NCBI GenBank assembly: GCA_900547505.1
Contig: URGY01000025.1
Location: 1 to 14,046, forward strand
DNA: 14,046 nucleotides
Reading direction: 5' to 3'
From: an uncultured Collinsella sp.
GTDB taxonomy: Bacteria; Actinomycetota; Coriobacteriia; Coriobacteriales; Coriobacteriaceae
Shown here: piece by piece, positions 12,791-14,046 of the stretch
Position numbering within the stretch: position 1 is the stretch's first letter
Layout of the letters: every line of letters starts with the position of its first letter
The notes under the pieces: model-generated
Seen by the model: the letters and a program-made list of their open reading frames with translations, nothing else
The model's database searches: none
Told to the model about the DNA's origin: nothing
Program-made: the position numbers and the translations under genes

Positions 12791-13993
12791 ATGGCTGGTA
12801 ATCACTTTAAGGGCAGCGATAGCGGCCGTCCTGCAGTTCCGCCGCGTCCGAACGGGGCTGGTAAGGCTGGCACGCCGGGCGGCGCTGGACAGGGCGGTTC
12901 CGGTAAGCGCGTGTCCCCGGGCGAGACGGCGATGTTTACCGCTCTGTACGAGCAGTCTCAAAAGGCAAAAAAGACCGGCCGTGCAAGAGGGAATGTCTTT
13001 GCGGGCGGTGCAACCTCCACGTCGCAGCCGAGCGGGGCTCCTTCGGTACCCGCGAACAACGCAGGTGCTGCCAACGCCGCGAATGCCGCCGGCAACGTTA
13101 ATGCCGACAAGGCCGCCAACAATACTCCCTCTGCCGGTGGCGCGGGGCTTACGGGTAACCTTGGCACGATTTACACCGGCGCCTCCGAGACTGGCACGTT
13201 CGCCCGCCTGGATGATAGCGGTGCCGAGTTTGCGGGCTCGGGTTCCAAGGAAGATTATTACGATTTTGGCTTGAACTACGGTAGCGACGCTTCGTCGAGT
13301 TCGACCTCTGACGGTCTGGTCCGTCATCGCCATCGCAAGGGCGAGCGCAAAAAGCGTCACACCGGCGCCATTATTGCCGCTGTAGCCGCGGTGCTTCTCG
13401 TTGCGCTTGGCGCAAGCGGCTTTATGCTGCTTAACTCGGCAAAGACCGTAAAGAGCGAAGCGAAGGAGGCTGTCGAGATCGTCGGTGGCCTTAAGGACAA
13501 GGTCACGTCGGGCGATTTTTCGACGCTGCCTGACGACGCGAAGAAGATCGATGAACTCTGCGACAGCATGAAGGCGGAGACTTCGAGCCCGCTGTGGACG
13601 GCGGCTTCGTTTATCCCGGTGTATGGCAGTGACATCAACGCAGCCCGCACCATGATTGATGCCCTGTCCGATGTCTCGAGCAACGCGCTGGTTCCCATGG
13701 CCGACAACCTTTCGCAGGCCACGCCCGGCAAGCTGTTCCAGGACGGCATGATTAACGTGTCCGCGCTGCAGGCGGTCGCCGATTCGCTTTCCAGCAGCTC
13801 AAAGGTGTTCAAGAGCGCCAACGAGAAGGTCCAGGGCATTGGCGATACTCATATTTCCCAGGTGACCGAGCTGGTCGATAAGGCCAAGGACGGCTTTGCT
13901 ACCCTCAACGGTGCGGTCGACGCGGCGGAGAAGGTCGCCCCCGTCCTTCCCCAGATGCTCGGCGCCAACGGCCAGACGCGCAACTACCTTATG
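12791..13993 (+). CDS. DUF4012-domain membrane protein, N-terminal part
   Basis: The first 401 codons are genomic; the frame then enters adapter at 13994. Residues 1-175 are a low-complexity cytoplasmic region rich in Gly, Ala, Ser, Asn and Pro, ending in a basic stretch (RHRHRKGERKKRH, about 178-190). One membrane helix follows (about 193-214). The outer part matches DUF4012: WTAASFIPVYGSDINAARTMIDAL, then APVLPQMLGANGQTRNYLM, just short of the usual YLxLxQN block. Such proteins are common in actinobacteria, often near cell-envelope genes; the activity is not established. GAGGA (12779-12783) is seven bases before the ATG. Residues beyond M401 (LSLIHISEPT...) are adapter translation and must not be annotated. 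Confidence 0.87.
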
Positions 13994-14046
13994 CTGTCTC
14001 TTATACACATCTCCGAGCCCACGAGCCTACGCTGCATCTCGTATGC
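13994..14046 (+). other. Nextera adapter with index (assembly artefact)
   Basis: Bases 13994-14012 are the reverse complement of the Tn5 mosaic end, followed by the Nextera stem CCGAGCCCACGAG with one mismatch at 14026 (C for A). Then come the 8-base index TACGCTGC (14028-14035) and ATCTCGTATGC of the flow-cell primer. The index is the exact reverse complement of the one at the left end, so both come from the same library. Confidence 0.98.

Noticed and set aside
13799..14008. Minus-strand frame beginning MYKRQ
   Set aside because: The start lies in the right-hand adapter and the rest is antisense to the DUF4012 gene.

Overview
The window is a 14 kb assembled contig of high-G+C bacterial DNA, most likely from a gut actinobacterium of the class Coriobacteriia, and probably Collinsella. 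I infer this from the G+C-rich codon use and the gene content: a PreP-type insulinase, a complete mannose-family PTS with a FrlB-like SIS enzyme, a DUF4012 protein and DUF5710. No marker gene proves the genus. Both ends are sequencing adapter rather than genome. Bases 1-47 and 13994-14046 are Illumina Nextera (Tn5 mosaic end) adapter with the same 8-base index in opposite orientations, so genomic DNA runs only from about 48 to 13993, and the genes at each end are cut by the contig and not by biology.

Layout: (1) 48-1089, minus strand, the N-terminal third of an M16C (PreP-like) zinc peptidase. (2) 1370-6111, plus strand, a sugar-uptake locus: a GntR/UTRA regulator with its own terminator, then PTS EIIA and EIIB, an internal terminator and a fresh promoter, a FrlB-like SIS-domain enzyme, a perfect 13-bp intercistronic hairpin, EIIC and EIID, and a strong terminator. 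The likely scheme is that EIIA/B/C/D import and phosphorylate an Amadori-type sugar amine, such as fructoselysine or a relative, at the membrane. The cytoplasmic SIS enzyme then splits or isomerises the phosphorylated product, and the GntR protein senses an intermediate. Similar AT-rich elements sit at the likely -10 regions of the transcription units.

(3) 6112-6541 has no gene. It holds a terminator and an array of GAGAGATAA repeats, including a 51-bp direct repeat, directly upstream of an AlbA_2/HATPase/winged-helix regulator (6542-8008). I read the array as that protein's own operator region. (4) 8109-11029 is an accessory stretch: a conserved-looking hypothetical on the minus strand, an HNH nuclease with a possible SRA/PUA-like N-terminal region, a 94-residue zinc-ribbon protein, and a convergent DUF5710 protein with two CxxC pairs. 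(5) 11255-11329, minus strand, is tRNA-Val(GAC) with an encoded CCA, a good promoter and a strong terminator. (6) 11619-12641 is a DMT/EamA transporter. (7) 12791-13993 is the first 401 codons of a DUF4012 membrane protein, cut by the 3' adapter.

The points most worth following up are the repeat array before the AlbA_2 regulator, the split PTS/SIS operon with its regulatory hairpins, and the HNH/zinc-ribbon pair.
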